A program made the translations under genes and the position numbers. The notes under the pieces were generated by a model. The model was not told the origin of the DNA, searched no databases, and worked only from the letters and a program-made list of their open reading frames with translations. From Deinococcus yavapaiensis KR-236 (GTDB lineage: Bacteria; Deinococcota; Deinococci; Deinococcales; Deinococcaceae), in NCBI RefSeq assembly GCF_003217515.1, contig NZ_QJSX01000013.1, forward strand, positions 62,001 through 126,000: a DNA stretch of 64,000 nucleotides. Direction: 5' to 3'. This document shows, piece after piece, positions 42,515 to 51,736 of this stretch. The first letter of the stretch is position 1. The number at the start of each line of letters is the position of its first letter.

Positions 42515-44541
42515 TGGACCCCACGCTCGACCTCGACGCGAAACTCAACGCCGCCTTCCCCGGAAAGGTCGTGCGTAAAGACCTCACGGGCCGCATCAAA
42601 GAAGGCGCGAACGTGCCCGTGTACGTGCTGGAGTACCTGCTCGGCATGTACTGCGCCACGAACGACGACCTCGCCATCGAAGAAGGCGTCACGCGCGTCA
42701 AGAAGATCCTCGCGGAGAACTACGTGCGGCCCGACGAAGCTGAGAAGATCAAATCGAAAGTACGCGAGACGGGCCGCTACACCATCATCGACCGCGTCAC
42801 CGTGCACCTCAACGAGAAGCACGATCGCTACGAAGCGACCCTCATGAGCCTCGGCGTGAAAGGCGTGGAAGTCGACGCGGAAATCGTCAAGCAATACGAG
42901 AAGCTCCTCGTCGGCGGCATCTGGTGCATCCTCGGCCTCGCGTACGACGCGTCGCACCGCGCCAGTCCCTTCGTGCTGACGAGCCTGAAGCCCATTCAAA
43001 TGCCGAACCTCGACCTTCAAGAGCTCTTCGAAGGCCGCGCGGCGTTCTCGCGGGACGAGTGGGTGGACGTGCTGCTGCGTTCCAGCGGCCTCGAGCCGAC
43101 GACGTTCACGCCGGACGCGAAGTGGCACTTGCTGGCGCGCATGGTGCCCCTCATCGAGAATAATTACAACTGCTGCGAGCTCGGCCCGCGCTCCACCGGC
43201 AAGTCGCACCTGTACAAGGAGATCAGCCCGAACACCATCCTCATCTCCGGCGGGCAAACGACCGTCGCGAACCTCTTCTACAACCTCAGCGCCCGCCAAG
43301 TGGGCCTCGTCGGCCTCTGGGACGTCGTGGCGTTCGACGAAGTGGCAGGCATCAACTTCAAAGACAAGGACGCCATTCAAATCATGAAGGACTACATGGC
43401 GTCCGGGTCGTTCGCGCGCGGCAAAGTCGAAATCACCGGCACGGCCTCCATGGTCTTCGTCGGGAACGTCAACCAAAGCGTCGAAAGCCTGCTGCGCACC
43501 AGCCACCTCCTCTCGCCCTTTCCGGACGCGATGATCGACACGGCGTTCTTCGATCGCTTTCACGCGTACATTCCCGGTTGGGAAATCCCAAAGTTCCGGC
43601 CGCATCACTTCACGCGCGCGTACGGCTTCATCGTCGATTACCTCGCCGAGTGGGTGCACGAACTCCGCAAACGCAACTTCAGCGACGCCATCGAACGGTA
43701 CTTCCAGCTCGGCGGGGACCTCAATCAACGCGACACGCAAGCCGTTCGCAAAACCGTGTCGGGCTTGTTGAAACTGCTGCATCCGGACGGGCGCTTCGAG
43801 AAGAAGGACGTGCACGACGTGCTCGTGTACGCGCTGCGCGTGCGGCGCCGCGTGAAAGAGCAACTCAAACGCCTCGGCGGCATGGAATTCTACGACGTGC
43901 ACTTCTCCTTCCGTGACCGCGCCACGGAAGAAGAGCACTTCGTGTCCCTCCCGGAAAGTGGCGGTGGCGGCCTCATCGAAGACGAGCCGCTGCCTGCCGG
44001 GCACGCGTTCAGCATCAGCCCGGGCGCGGGCGGACTGCTCGGGGTGTTCAAAGTGGAGTTGCAAGTCACGGACGGCAGCGGCGACCTCGTGCGCATGGGC
44101 GCCGCCGCGCACAGTAGCGTGCGCGATCCGCTGAACGTCGCGTTCAATTACTTCAAGGCGAACTCGAACCGCGTGTCCGGCAGCCTCCGCCCGGACGGGC
44201 AACGCTTCCTGCTGCACCTCACGGACGCGCAAGGCGTCGGCGACCCCGTGCAAATCAGCCTCGCGGCGTTCGTGGCGCTCTGCTCGGGCGCGCTCGGCCG
44301 CCCCGTGCAGTCGGGCCTCGCAATCCTCGGGGACATGACGCTCGGCGGGACGGTGACGCCCGTGCAAGACCTCGCGGCGAGCTTGCAAGTCGCGTTCGAC
44401 GCGGGCGCGAAGCGGGTGCTGCTGCCCATGGCGAGCGCCGTCGCCATCGCGACCGTCCCGCCCGAACTCTTCGCGAAATTCCAAACGACCTTCTACACCG
44501 ACCCCGTCGACGCAGTCTTCAAGGCGGTGGGAACGCGCTGA
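42514..44541 (+). CDS. brxL: BREX exclusion factor BrxL (AAA+/Lon-like)
   Basis: A 675-residue protein starting at the ATG that shares a base with the pglZ stop, with GGAG about nine bases upstream. ELGPRSTGKSHLYKE near residue 224 is Walker A, and VVAFDEVAGINFKDKD near 272 is Walker B. The C-terminal 180 residues are Lon-protease-like (AILGDMTLGGTVTPVQDLAA near 602), but the Lys of the Lon Ser/Lys dyad is not found where expected, in line with BrxL not being a true protease. BrxL forms DNA-binding ring assemblies and is needed to block phage but not to methylate. It ends 26 bases from the stop of the converging operon. Confidence 0.95.
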   Translation: MDPTLDLDAKLNAAFPGKVVRKDLTGRIKEGANVPVYVLEYLLGMYCATNDDLAIEEGVTRVKKILAENYVRPDEAEKIKSKVRETGRYTIIDRVTVHLNEKHDRYEATLMSLGVKGVEVDAEIVKQYEKLLVGGIWCILGLAYDASHRASPFVLTSLKPIQMPNLDLQELFEGRAAFSRDEWVDVLLRSSGLEPTTFTPDAKWHLLARMVPLIENNYNCCELGPRSTGKSHLYKEISPNTILISGGQTTVANLFYNLSARQVGLVGLWDVVAFDEVAGINFKDKDAIQIMKDYMASGSFARGKVEITGTASMVFVGNVNQSVESLLRTSHLLSPFPDAMIDTAFFDRFHAYIPGWEIPKFRPHHFTRAYGFIVDYLAEWVHELRKRNFSDAIERYFQLGGDLNQRDTQAVRKTVSGLLKLLHPDGRFEKKDVHDVLVYALRVRRRVKEQLKRLGGMEFYDVHFSFRDRATEEEHFVSLPESGGGGLIEDEPLPAGHAFSISPGAGGLLGVFKVELQVTDGSGDLVRMGAAAHSSVRDPLNVAFNYFKANSNRVSGSLRPDGQRFLLHLTDAQGVGDPVQISLAAFVALCSGALGRPVQSGLAILGDMTLGGTVTPVQDLAASLQVAFDAGAKRVLLPMASAVAIATVPPELFAKFQTTFYTDPVDAVFKAVGTR

Positions 44542-44567
44542 AGGGCGCACGTTCCCACCGCGACCAG

Positions 44568-45761
44568 CTACGCCACGGCATCCTCAGGATGGCCGATCTC
44601 TTCGAGATGATCGAGCAGCCGAGCGAACACGATCGGCATCGACGCGTCCTCCAAGCGATCCCCGTTCACAGGGAAGGTGCGCTGCGCAGGTACGCCACGC
44701 CGCATCGCGTCGTACAACGTTTCGACCGTCTTTTGAAGGGGTGCGCACGTCGCGAGGTGGGCTTTTAAGAGAAGCACGCCCCCGTACACGCTCAAGGCGA
44801 AGTCCAAGCGGTCGGCTTCGTCCACGTCTTGCGCGTACAAGTTCGGCACGCGCCACGACATGTTCGCTTGCGTTTCGAGTTCTCGCTGCAACCATCCGGC
44901 CGCGTCGAGTTCTTCGTCACGCGCCGCGTGCTCGACGAGGATGAATACGAGAAGATCCAGCGCGCTCACGAGGCCACGGTCGCTCGACTGCATGTGCCGC
45001 CACGTGTCCTGGTATAGCGCGGCGCTGAACGCCGTCCACGCGTCAGGCGACGAGGACTCGGACGTATCGAGCGGCACGTGCGCGAGAAGCGCGATACGAT
45101 CGAGCGGCGTGTCTTCTCGGTTCAGCAACGCGCCGCGCAGAGCGTCGTCGGCCGTTGCAAGAAGTTGATCGACGAGGCTTTGCGGTGCGTTCGGGTGGTT
45201 GATGATGGCGGCCTTGACTTCAGGGGCGTTGGTCTCCACCGTTTTCTCAAGCGTTTCGGCGTCCGAGAGTTCATGCTCGGCGATGAGGAGTCGTACGGCG
45301 TCGAAACCACCTCGGGGTTCAGCGCGACGAGTGCCTTGGTTGCACATGTGCGCTGCCAAGGACAGCACCTCCAGGAGTTTTTCTTCGTCGGACTCGAGCT
45401 CGTCGAGCAACTCGGGAAGCGAGCCTTCGCGTATTACGTCCTCAAGCGCGGTCCATGCCACTTCCCGCTCGACGATGAACTCATAGCTGGAGAGCACGAC
45501 GGTTTCCTCGTCTTCTCTCAGGTGTGAGGCGTACTCGTCTTGCAACGCTTCGAACGCTTCGTCGTCTTCAGGGGTCAACGGGGCCTTGTCGGCATTCGCG
45601 ACGAACTCGATGGTGTAGCAGTTGTAATTGAGCCATCCTGCATCCTTGTCGTACTCCCCGTCCTCTTCGACGGTCCACGCGATGTACATCGCGGAAGGGT
45701 GCGCTTGGCGTGCGAGCGTGGCGAACGTGTCGTCGATGTTGCGAATATCGTCAAATTGCAT
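44568..45761 (-). CDS. Unknown acidic protein with LRV-like repeats
   Basis: A 397-residue protein with a strong GGAGG site before its ATG. The first 115 residues are acidic alpha/beta. Near residues 185-230 are LRV/HEAT-like units: AAIINHPNAPQSLVDQLLA, then ADDALRGALLNREDTPLDRI, which match the 'Asn/His-Pro-x-x-Pro' pattern of leucine-rich variants. The rest is helical, with no catalytic motif. It starts 30 bases after the AddA-like gene and is the last gene of the six-gene operon. Its repeat style is the same as that of the operon's first gene, suggesting a protein-binding accessory. Confidence 0.7.
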   Translation of the reverse strand: MQFDDIRNIDDTFATLARQAHPSAMYIAWTVEEDGEYDKDAGWLNYNCYTIEFVANADKAPLTPEDDEAFEALQDEYASHLREDEETVVLSSYEFIVEREVAWTALEDVIREGSLPELLDELESDEEKLLEVLSLAAHMCNQGTRRAEPRGGFDAVRLLIAEHELSDAETLEKTVETNAPEVKAAIINHPNAPQSLVDQLLATADDALRGALLNREDTPLDRIALLAHVPLDTSESSSPDAWTAFSAALYQDTWRHMQSSDRGLVSALDLLVFILVEHAARDEELDAAGWLQRELETQANMSWRVPNLYAQDVDEADRLDFALSVYGGVLLLKAHLATCAPLQKTVETLYDAMRRGVPAQRTFPVNGDRLEDASMPIVFARLLDHLEEIGHPEDAVA

Positions 45762-45791
45762 ACAACCCTCCGGTATCAGGGGCGAAAGACA

Positions 45792-48700
45792 TCAAATCTC
45801 TTCGATGTATCGACTCGGGCAGCTGCCGCGGTACGCGCACCAACGGCACGTGTCCACGGACGGCGTCGCCTCGAAGTCCCCCTCAAACATGCGGCGCGCC
45901 GCCCCTTCAGCGAGCTGCAAGCCCCAGCGCAACTCGTCCTCGGTGAAGTCGTGCAGGCGGTCGTGCCGCAGGTACGCGAGGCTCGCGCGGTTCGCGCCGA
46001 CGTGCGCGGCGTACACCGCGAGTTGCGGCAGGTGATGGTGCGGCGCGGCCTCCTTGTCCGTCTTGTAATCCACCACCCAACCGTCGTACAGCGCGTCGAT
46101 CACCCCTTCGAACCGCACGCCCGCGAGGACCGGGGAGACGTTCAGTTCCCGCTGCGCCTCAAGGCCGCGCAACTCGCGGTACGCGTCGCCACTGAGGGCG
46201 CTCACGAGCCGCGCGACTTCCTCGCGTGCCCGGTCGGGTAGGTACGCGAGGTGCCGTTCCATCTCGGCGGGCGTCCACGCGAGTTCGATCGCGCGGTGCA
46301 CGGCCGACCCGATGATGGCCCCGCCGACGTTCGCGCGCGCTTCGTCCGGGTCGTTCGCGCGCCACAACGTCGCGAGGCGCGCGTGCCCCAGCAGGTACTG
46401 CCGTTTGAACGCCAGCGGGCACGTGAGGTACACGCTCAAGGACGTGACGGGCAGCGACTCCGGCAGGGGCGCCGCGTGCGGCAACACCAAGCGACCCGTC
46501 GTCACGTCCCGCATGAAGCGGCGTGGTTCGGGCGTCGGAACGCTTTCAGCGGCGTACGAGAAGCGCGCGACGTGCTCATCGGGGAAGTCCCCGGCGAGCG
46601 CGGCGAGGCTCGCGGCGCCACCACCGCTCGCTTCGCCGGTCGCGCTGAGGACGAGCAGGTCGGCGGCGCGGGTGAACGCTACGTACCACACGCGTTCGTC
46701 TTCGCTGCGTTCACGTTCTTGCCGCGCTTCGAGCAGCGCTTGGTACGCGCTCGGTTGCTTCGCGCTCGGCACGCCGGGCACCCTCACGGCGACGCCGACG
46801 CTCGCGTCGTGCAGAACGCTCGGTGTGTTGTTGTTCTTGCCGCGCAGCAAGTCCGGCACGAACACCACCGGGTACTCGAGTCCTTTGGCGCCGTGAATGG
46901 TCGTGAGTGTCACAGCGTCCTCGTCCGCGAGGGTCGCTTCGGCGAGCGGCACGTCGAGCACTTCGAGTTGCCGCAAGCGGTCGTTCACCGCGCCAAGGTC
47001 GATGCCGCCTTCGCTTTGCCAAGCGCGCACGAGGCCCGTGAAGCGCGCGAGGTTCGCGAGGCGTCGCTCACCGTCGCTCGTCGCGGCCATGAGGACGCTG
47101 CAGCCGCTGCGTTCGTCCGCGAGGGCCAGCAAGCGTGACGGTCGCAGAAACGCGCACGCGTCGAGCAACGAACGCAGCAACTCGCGCGCGACGGTGAGGC
47201 GCGCGCCGAGCGTCTCTTGGCGCGCGAGCGTTTGCCACAACGTCTCCTCGGGGGTGCGCGCGCGCGCGAGGCGCGCGAGGTCCGCGTCGTCCACGCGGCC
47301 GTACGGACTGCGCAGCAAACTCGCGAGCAGCAAATCATCCGCGGGCTGCGCCAGCCACGCGAGGAGCGTGCGCGCGTCACGCACTTCCGGGCGATACAAG
47401 AGGCCGCGTCCGCCGTTCACGACGTACGGAATGCCCGCGCGGAACAACGCCGCTTCGTACACCGCGAGGTCCGTGCGAGATCGGAACAGCACGGCGATGT
47501 CGCCGAACCGCACGGGGCGCGCGCCGGCCGGGCCGTGCACGAGGCGTTCCTCGGCGATGAGCGCTTGAATGCGAGCCGCGAGCAAGTTCGCTTCGGCCGC
47601 GCGGCGCGCGGGCGCGCCTTTGCCGAGCACCGCGTGGAATTCGACGGGTGCGAGCGGCTCGGCCGGGTTGACGGCGCGGTGCGCGGTGAGCGGCGTGAAC
47701 GTCGCGGCGGTCGGTCGCGTGTCGTCCGGGCCGGGCATGCGCCGTTCGAAGAACGCGTTCGTGACGCTCACGAGCGGAGCGTGCGTGCGGAAGGACGTGC
47801 CAAGGTGGACGTTCACGCCCCGCTCGGCCGCGACACGCTCGCGCGCCGTGCGGAAGAGGGTGACGTCCGCGCGGCGAAAGGCGTAGATGCTTTGCTTTTC
47901 GTCGCCGACGACCGTGACGTTCGCGCCGCCCGCGAGGACGCGCTCCAAGATCGCCCACTGGGTGGGGTTGGTGTCTTGGAATTCGTCGATGAGGACGTGC
48001 CGCCAGCGCGCGTGGTAGTACGCGCGAACGTGCGGGTGCTGCAGCGCGTGCAGCGCGAGGCGTTCGAGGTCCGCGAAGGTCAGCACGCCTTGCTCGCGTT
48101 TCAAACGGTCGAGTTCGCGCAGCACGACCGGCCACGCGCGCGTCACGACGCGCTGCGCGTCGAGCGCCCACACGTCCGCGGCGTCCTCGTCGTCGCTCGC
48201 TTTGCATAGGTCGCGCAGTTGCGTGAGCGCCCCGCCAATCAACGCTTTGTCGGCTTTGCTCCACGCGCTGGCCGTGCCGAGGTTGCTGCGGAAGCCTTGC
48301 AAGGCGGTCGTCAACGCGCGCGTTTGCTCGTCGCGCCGCTCCACGCCCCGCAGGGCTTGCAGTGCGGCCACGCGGTACTGCTCCAGGCGATCTCGCGGAT
48401 CGTTCGCGGCGGCGCTTTCCAAGGCGTGCACGGCGGTTGTCCAGGCGCGGTCGCGTTCCGCTTGCCGCGCGACGACCTGCGCGACGGCTTGCGCGCGCGC
48501 GCTCGCCCACGCGGTTTCATCGAAGGCGTCGAGGCTGCGGTTCGCTTCGACGGGATCGTCGAGCAGCGCCTCGAGGACGTCGCGTAAGACACCGACGGGT
48601 ACGCTTCCGAGGGCGTCGTCGTCGAGGGTGGCGAGGGCGAGCGGCAGGTGCGCTTTCGGCCAGGCGTTCGACGCGGCTTCATCGAGGACCGTGAAGCGCG

Positions 48701-49058
48701 CGCCCACCCCGGCTTCCACGGGGTGTTCGCGCAGGATGCGCGCGCACAACGCGTGTATCGTGCCGATTTGCGCGAGCGGCAACGCGTCCGCGACGGCTTG
48801 CCAGCGCGCGCCGTCCCGCGCGGCGACATACGTTTCGACGCGCGCGCGTAACTCCGCGGCGGCCGGCATGGTGAAGGTCGTCGCGAGGATCTGCCCGGGC
48901 TGCACGCCGTCGTCGAGGAGACGCACGATGCGTTCGGCCATCACGCGGGTCTTGCCGGACCCGGCGCCCGCGTCGATGGCGACGCTGCCCAGGGCGTGCA
49001 CCGCCGCGCGTTGCTGAGGGGTGGCGTCGAACGAGGAAGGAGGGTGCGGCGTGGTCAT
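45792..49058 (-). CDS. AddA-like UvrD helicase with C-terminal PD-(D/E)XK/Fe-S nuclease
   Basis: A 1088-residue protein from the ATG that overlaps the AddB-like stop (GGAGGA upstream). SF1 motifs are AIDAGAGSGKTRVMAERIV near residue 28, HVLIDEFQDTNPTQW near 360 and VGDEKQSIYAFRRAD near 388. VTLTTIHGAKGLEYPVVF lies near 720. The last 230 residues are a RecB-type nuclease: LTCPLAFKRQYLLGH supplies one Cys, GVIDALYDGWVVDYKTDKE the catalytic Asp/Asp/Lys, and CRWCAYRGSC three more Cys, as in Fe-S-stapled AddB/Cas4 domains. It should unwind and degrade DNA ends together with the AddB-like partner. Deinococcus species are known to lack RecBCD/AddAB, so an acquired, defence-linked copy would be notable. 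Confidence 0.9.
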   Translation of the reverse strand: MTTPHPPSSFDATPQQRAAVHALGSVAIDAGAGSGKTRVMAERIVRLLDDGVQPGQILATTFTMPAAAELRARVETYVAARDGARWQAVADALPLAQIGTIHALCARILREHPVEAGVGARFTVLDEAASNAWPKAHLPLALATLDDDALGSVPVGVLRDVLEALLDDPVEANRSLDAFDETAWASARAQAVAQVVARQAERDRAWTTAVHALESAAANDPRDRLEQYRVAALQALRGVERRDEQTRALTTALQGFRSNLGTASAWSKADKALIGGALTQLRDLCKASDDEDAADVWALDAQRVVTRAWPVVLRELDRLKREQGVLTFADLERLALHALQHPHVRAYYHARWRHVLIDEFQDTNPTQWAILERVLAGGANVTVVGDEKQSIYAFRRADVTLFRTARERVAAERGVNVHLGTSFRTHAPLVSVTNAFFERRMPGPDDTRPTAATFTPLTAHRAVNPAEPLAPVEFHAVLGKGAPARRAAEANLLAARIQALIAEERLVHGPAGARPVRFGDIAVLFRSRTDLAVYEAALFRAGIPYVVNGGRGLLYRPEVRDARTLLAWLAQPADDLLLASLLRSPYGRVDDADLARLARARTPEETLWQTLARQETLGARLTVARELLRSLLDACAFLRPSRLLALADERSGCSVLMAATSDGERRLANLARFTGLVRAWQSEGGIDLGAVNDRLRQLEVLDVPLAEATLADEDAVTLTTIHGAKGLEYPVVFVPDLLRGKNNNTPSVLHDASVGVAVRVPGVPSAKQPSAYQALLEARQERERSEDERVWYVAFTRAADLLVLSATGEASGGGAASLAALAGDFPDEHVARFSYAAESVPTPEPRRFMRDVTTGRLVLPHAAPLPESLPVTSLSVYLTCPLAFKRQYLLGHARLATLWRANDPDEARANVGGAIIGSAVHRAIELAWTPAEMERHLAYLPDRAREEVARLVSALSGDAYRELRGLEAQRELNVSPVLAGVRFEGVIDALYDGWVVDYKTDKEAAPHHHLPQLAVYAAHVGANRASLAYLRHDRLHDFTEDELRWGLQLAEGAARRMFEGDFEATPSVDTCRWCAYRGSCPSRYIEEI

Positions 49059-51736
49059 TCGTCCTCCGTCGAGGTGAAGCGTTGAAAGCGGCACAGCGGC
49101 GACGCGTCGCAGTACTTGCACGCGCCGAGCGCGTCGTCCGGTCGCGCGTCGAACACGCCCGCCGCGAGGTCGTCGCGAACGCTCGCGAGGAACGTGTCGA
49201 CGCTGCGCGCGTGCTCGGGCCAATCGTCGGCGCTCGTCGAGGCGGGGCCGACTTCGTCGAGGGTGCGCGCGTTCTTGAGGCTGTAGTAGCGTCCGCGCGT
49301 CGCGCCGCTGAGCCGCACGTACACCGGGAGTTGCACTTCGAGGTCGAGGACGGTCGCGTCGCTCGTGCGGCGCACGCGCGAGATGTACTTGCCGAGCTTG
49401 TAATCTGTCACGACCGGCCCGTTCGGCGTGGCGTCGACGCGATCCGCGAATCCCGTGAACGCCCAAGCGTGCGATGCGACGTTCACGCTTCCGTCGAGGG
49501 GCGATTCGACCGCGAGGGGCGTCCAGTCGCTCGGCAAGAAATCCGGCGCGGCGACGACGCGCCGCAGTCGCTCGAGGTGTTCGCGGCGTTCGAAGCGCCA
49601 CAACGGCCCGGTGGACAAGCGGCCGGCGCGCACGAGGGTCGTTTCCGCGCGGTCGAACGCCGCGTCGACGCCTTCCGTGAGGTGCGCGCGGTCGACGGAG
49701 CCGTCGATGACGCCGGCGATGAGTTCTTGCAGCGCGCGGTGCAGCAGCGTGCCTTGCATGGCCGGGTCGAGGTCGTCGCGTGGCGCGTCGAGCGGTGCGA
49801 GCCTTAGCGCGCTTTTCGTGAACCATTGAAAGCGGCACGCGCCGAACGCGTGCAACTGCGACGCGCTCCAGCGATGCGCGGCCGCGTCGATCGCGTCGAG
49901 GCGCACGGTGTCACGGCCTCGCTCGCGGTCTTCTTCGCGGCGCGCGCCGCGCGCGACGTCGTCGGACACGCGGCCCGTGAGGGCGTCTTGACGGGCGCGT
50001 TCGAAGCGCGAGCCGGCCACGGCGTGCACGTTGACGGCGCGGGGCGCGACGCTGGCGAGGAAGACGCTGGGCCGCAGCGCGCGCCCGTCGACGCTGGTGA
50101 GGGGTCGGCTGAAGGTGACGTCGCCGTGCGCGGCGCACACGCTGACGTAGAAGAACGCGCGCTCGAGGGCCGCGCGGGTGCTCGCGTCGGGCAGAGGCGC
50201 GCCGCGTTCGGTGAGGCGGGCGCGCGCGAACGAGTCGAGCAAGCCTTCGGACGCGGGACGCGCGGGGTACACGCCGTCGGCCAGGCCGAGCATCCACACG
50301 TGCTCGAACGTCCGTCCGGCGGCGTTGATGGGGCTGAGGACGCGCACGCCCGCTTTGGCGAGCAGCAGCGGCACGCGTGTGACGTCGAGGCCTTCGTGCA
50401 GAAAGGTCGCGAAGCGTTCGAGCGTCCACTCGTCGTCGTCGTTCGTGAGGGGCGCGAGGAGGTCGCGCAGGGCGTGCAAGTGCACGGCGAGGTGCGGATC
50501 GCGCGACTGCCGATCCGTCACGCCGAGCGCGTCGAGGGCCGCGCCGATCGCTTGGGCGTACGCCCAGCCGGGCGCGAAGGACGGCCACACGAGCGCGTCG
50601 AGGCGCGGATCGTCACTCCACGCCGCAAGGCCGCGCGGCGTGCCTTGCCGGAAGGCGCGCGCGCGGGCGGGCGCGTCGAACGGCAGCGTCCACAAGGGGT
50701 GCATGAGGACGCGGCGCGCGTCGAAGAAGCGCCACTCGCTGAGGTTCGCGTTTCGCCACGCGCTGAGCAGCGACCCGAGGTGCGTGCCGCGCAGCGGGGT
50801 GCGCAGGGCGCTGAGGAGCGGCACGTCGTACTCGTCGGCGACGTCCGCGAGGGCGGGCAGGTACATCGCTTCGTCACGCACCAAGAGGGCGATGTCGGAC
50901 GCGGGCGTGCCGCGTTCGAGCAGGGCCTTCGCGTGCCGCAGCGCGGCGCGCACTTCCTCTTCGACGGTGGGCGCTTCCACGACGACGCACGCGCTGGGCG
51001 GCTCGCCGAGGAAGCCGCGCGCGACGCGCTCTCCGACGCGTTCGCCCGGGTCGCCTTCGGGCGTGCGCGTCGACCAGCCGTGCGCGGCGAGGGTGCGCAG
51101 CGTGCGGCGCGCTTCGCTGAGGGCCGACGCGCCGGGCACGAACGGCAGCGTGACGACGCTGCCCGGCGCGGCGAGGGCGTTCACGAGGTGCAGTTGCGCC
51201 GCGTCGAGGTACCCGAAGCCGTGCACGAGCAGCCGCTCGGAGGGCGCGTCGAAGCGCGCCGCGAAGTACTCGGGCACGGCGCCGTCGAAGGCGCGCTCGT
51301 CGTCGAGCAGCGTCAGGTACGCGGCGTACACGCGCGCGAGGTCGCGTTCGCGTGGCGTGTCGGCCGCGTTCGCGAGCGCGACCGGGTCGAGGTTGGCGCG
51401 CAGGCATTCTTGCACGAGGGCGCGCAGCGTTTCGATGGTGGCGGGTTCGTCGCGCAGCGGCTCGAAGTAATCGAGGCGCACGTGCGCGAGAACGCGCGCG
51501 ATCAGGCGCGGCGCGTCGGCGGTCGTCATGGCGTGACGACCCGCGCGGCTCAGGAGGGTGCGCGCGAGTTGCGTCATGGTGAGGGTCGCCATGGGCGTGC
51601 CGAGCGCGCGCCGCAGTGCCTGCCCGGCGGGGACGTTCACGGTGACGACGCGGCACGGCGCGCTTCGCACGGTTTCAAGGGCGACGCCCTCGAGGACGCT
51701 CGGCGCGGCGTGCGTGACGACGACGCGGCCGTTCAC
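49055..51736 (-). CDS. AddB/RexB-like protein with Fe-S PD-(D/E)XK nuclease
   Basis: An 893-residue protein from the GTG that overlaps the WYL gene stop. The fold order is that of AddB: a UvrD-like body lacking a Walker A at the N-terminus (VVVTHAAPSVLEG in its place, so RexB-like and probably non-hydrolysing) and RTFEHVWMLGLADGVYPARP near residue 500. At the end is a nuclease domain with FGACRFQWFTKSALRL, PVVTDYKLGKYI near 777 and CKYCDASPLC. The four Cys should hold a 4Fe-4S cluster. It is shorter than B. subtilis AddB (about 1160). It overlaps the AddA-like gene, so the heterodimer is made together. Confidence 0.88.
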   Translation of the reverse strand: MNGRVVVTHAAPSVLEGVALETVRSAPCRVVTVNVPAGQALRRALGTPMATLTMTQLARTLLSRAGRHAMTTADAPRLIARVLAHVRLDYFEPLRDEPATIETLRALVQECLRANLDPVALANAADTPRERDLARVYAAYLTLLDDERAFDGAVPEYFAARFDAPSERLLVHGFGYLDAAQLHLVNALAAPGSVVTLPFVPGASALSEARRTLRTLAAHGWSTRTPEGDPGERVGERVARGFLGEPPSACVVVEAPTVEEEVRAALRHAKALLERGTPASDIALLVRDEAMYLPALADVADEYDVPLLSALRTPLRGTHLGSLLSAWRNANLSEWRFFDARRVLMHPLWTLPFDAPARARAFRQGTPRGLAAWSDDPRLDALVWPSFAPGWAYAQAIGAALDALGVTDRQSRDPHLAVHLHALRDLLAPLTNDDDEWTLERFATFLHEGLDVTRVPLLLAKAGVRVLSPINAAGRTFEHVWMLGLADGVYPARPASEGLLDSFARARLTERGAPLPDASTRAALERAFFYVSVCAAHGDVTFSRPLTSVDGRALRPSVFLASVAPRAVNVHAVAGSRFERARQDALTGRVSDDVARGARREEDRERGRDTVRLDAIDAAAHRWSASQLHAFGACRFQWFTKSALRLAPLDAPRDDLDPAMQGTLLHRALQELIAGVIDGSVDRAHLTEGVDAAFDRAETTLVRAGRLSTGPLWRFERREHLERLRRVVAAPDFLPSDWTPLAVESPLDGSVNVASHAWAFTGFADRVDATPNGPVVTDYKLGKYISRVRRTSDATVLDLEVQLPVYVRLSGATRGRYYSLKNARTLDEVGPASTSADDWPEHARSVDTFLASVRDDLAAGVFDARPDDALGACKYCDASPLCRFQRFTSTEDE

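Noticed and set aside
41839..44550. 903-codon open frame on the minus strand opposite pglZ and brxL
   Set aside because: It is antisense to two clear BREX genes, is His/Val/Glu-rich with no motif, and arises from high GC content.
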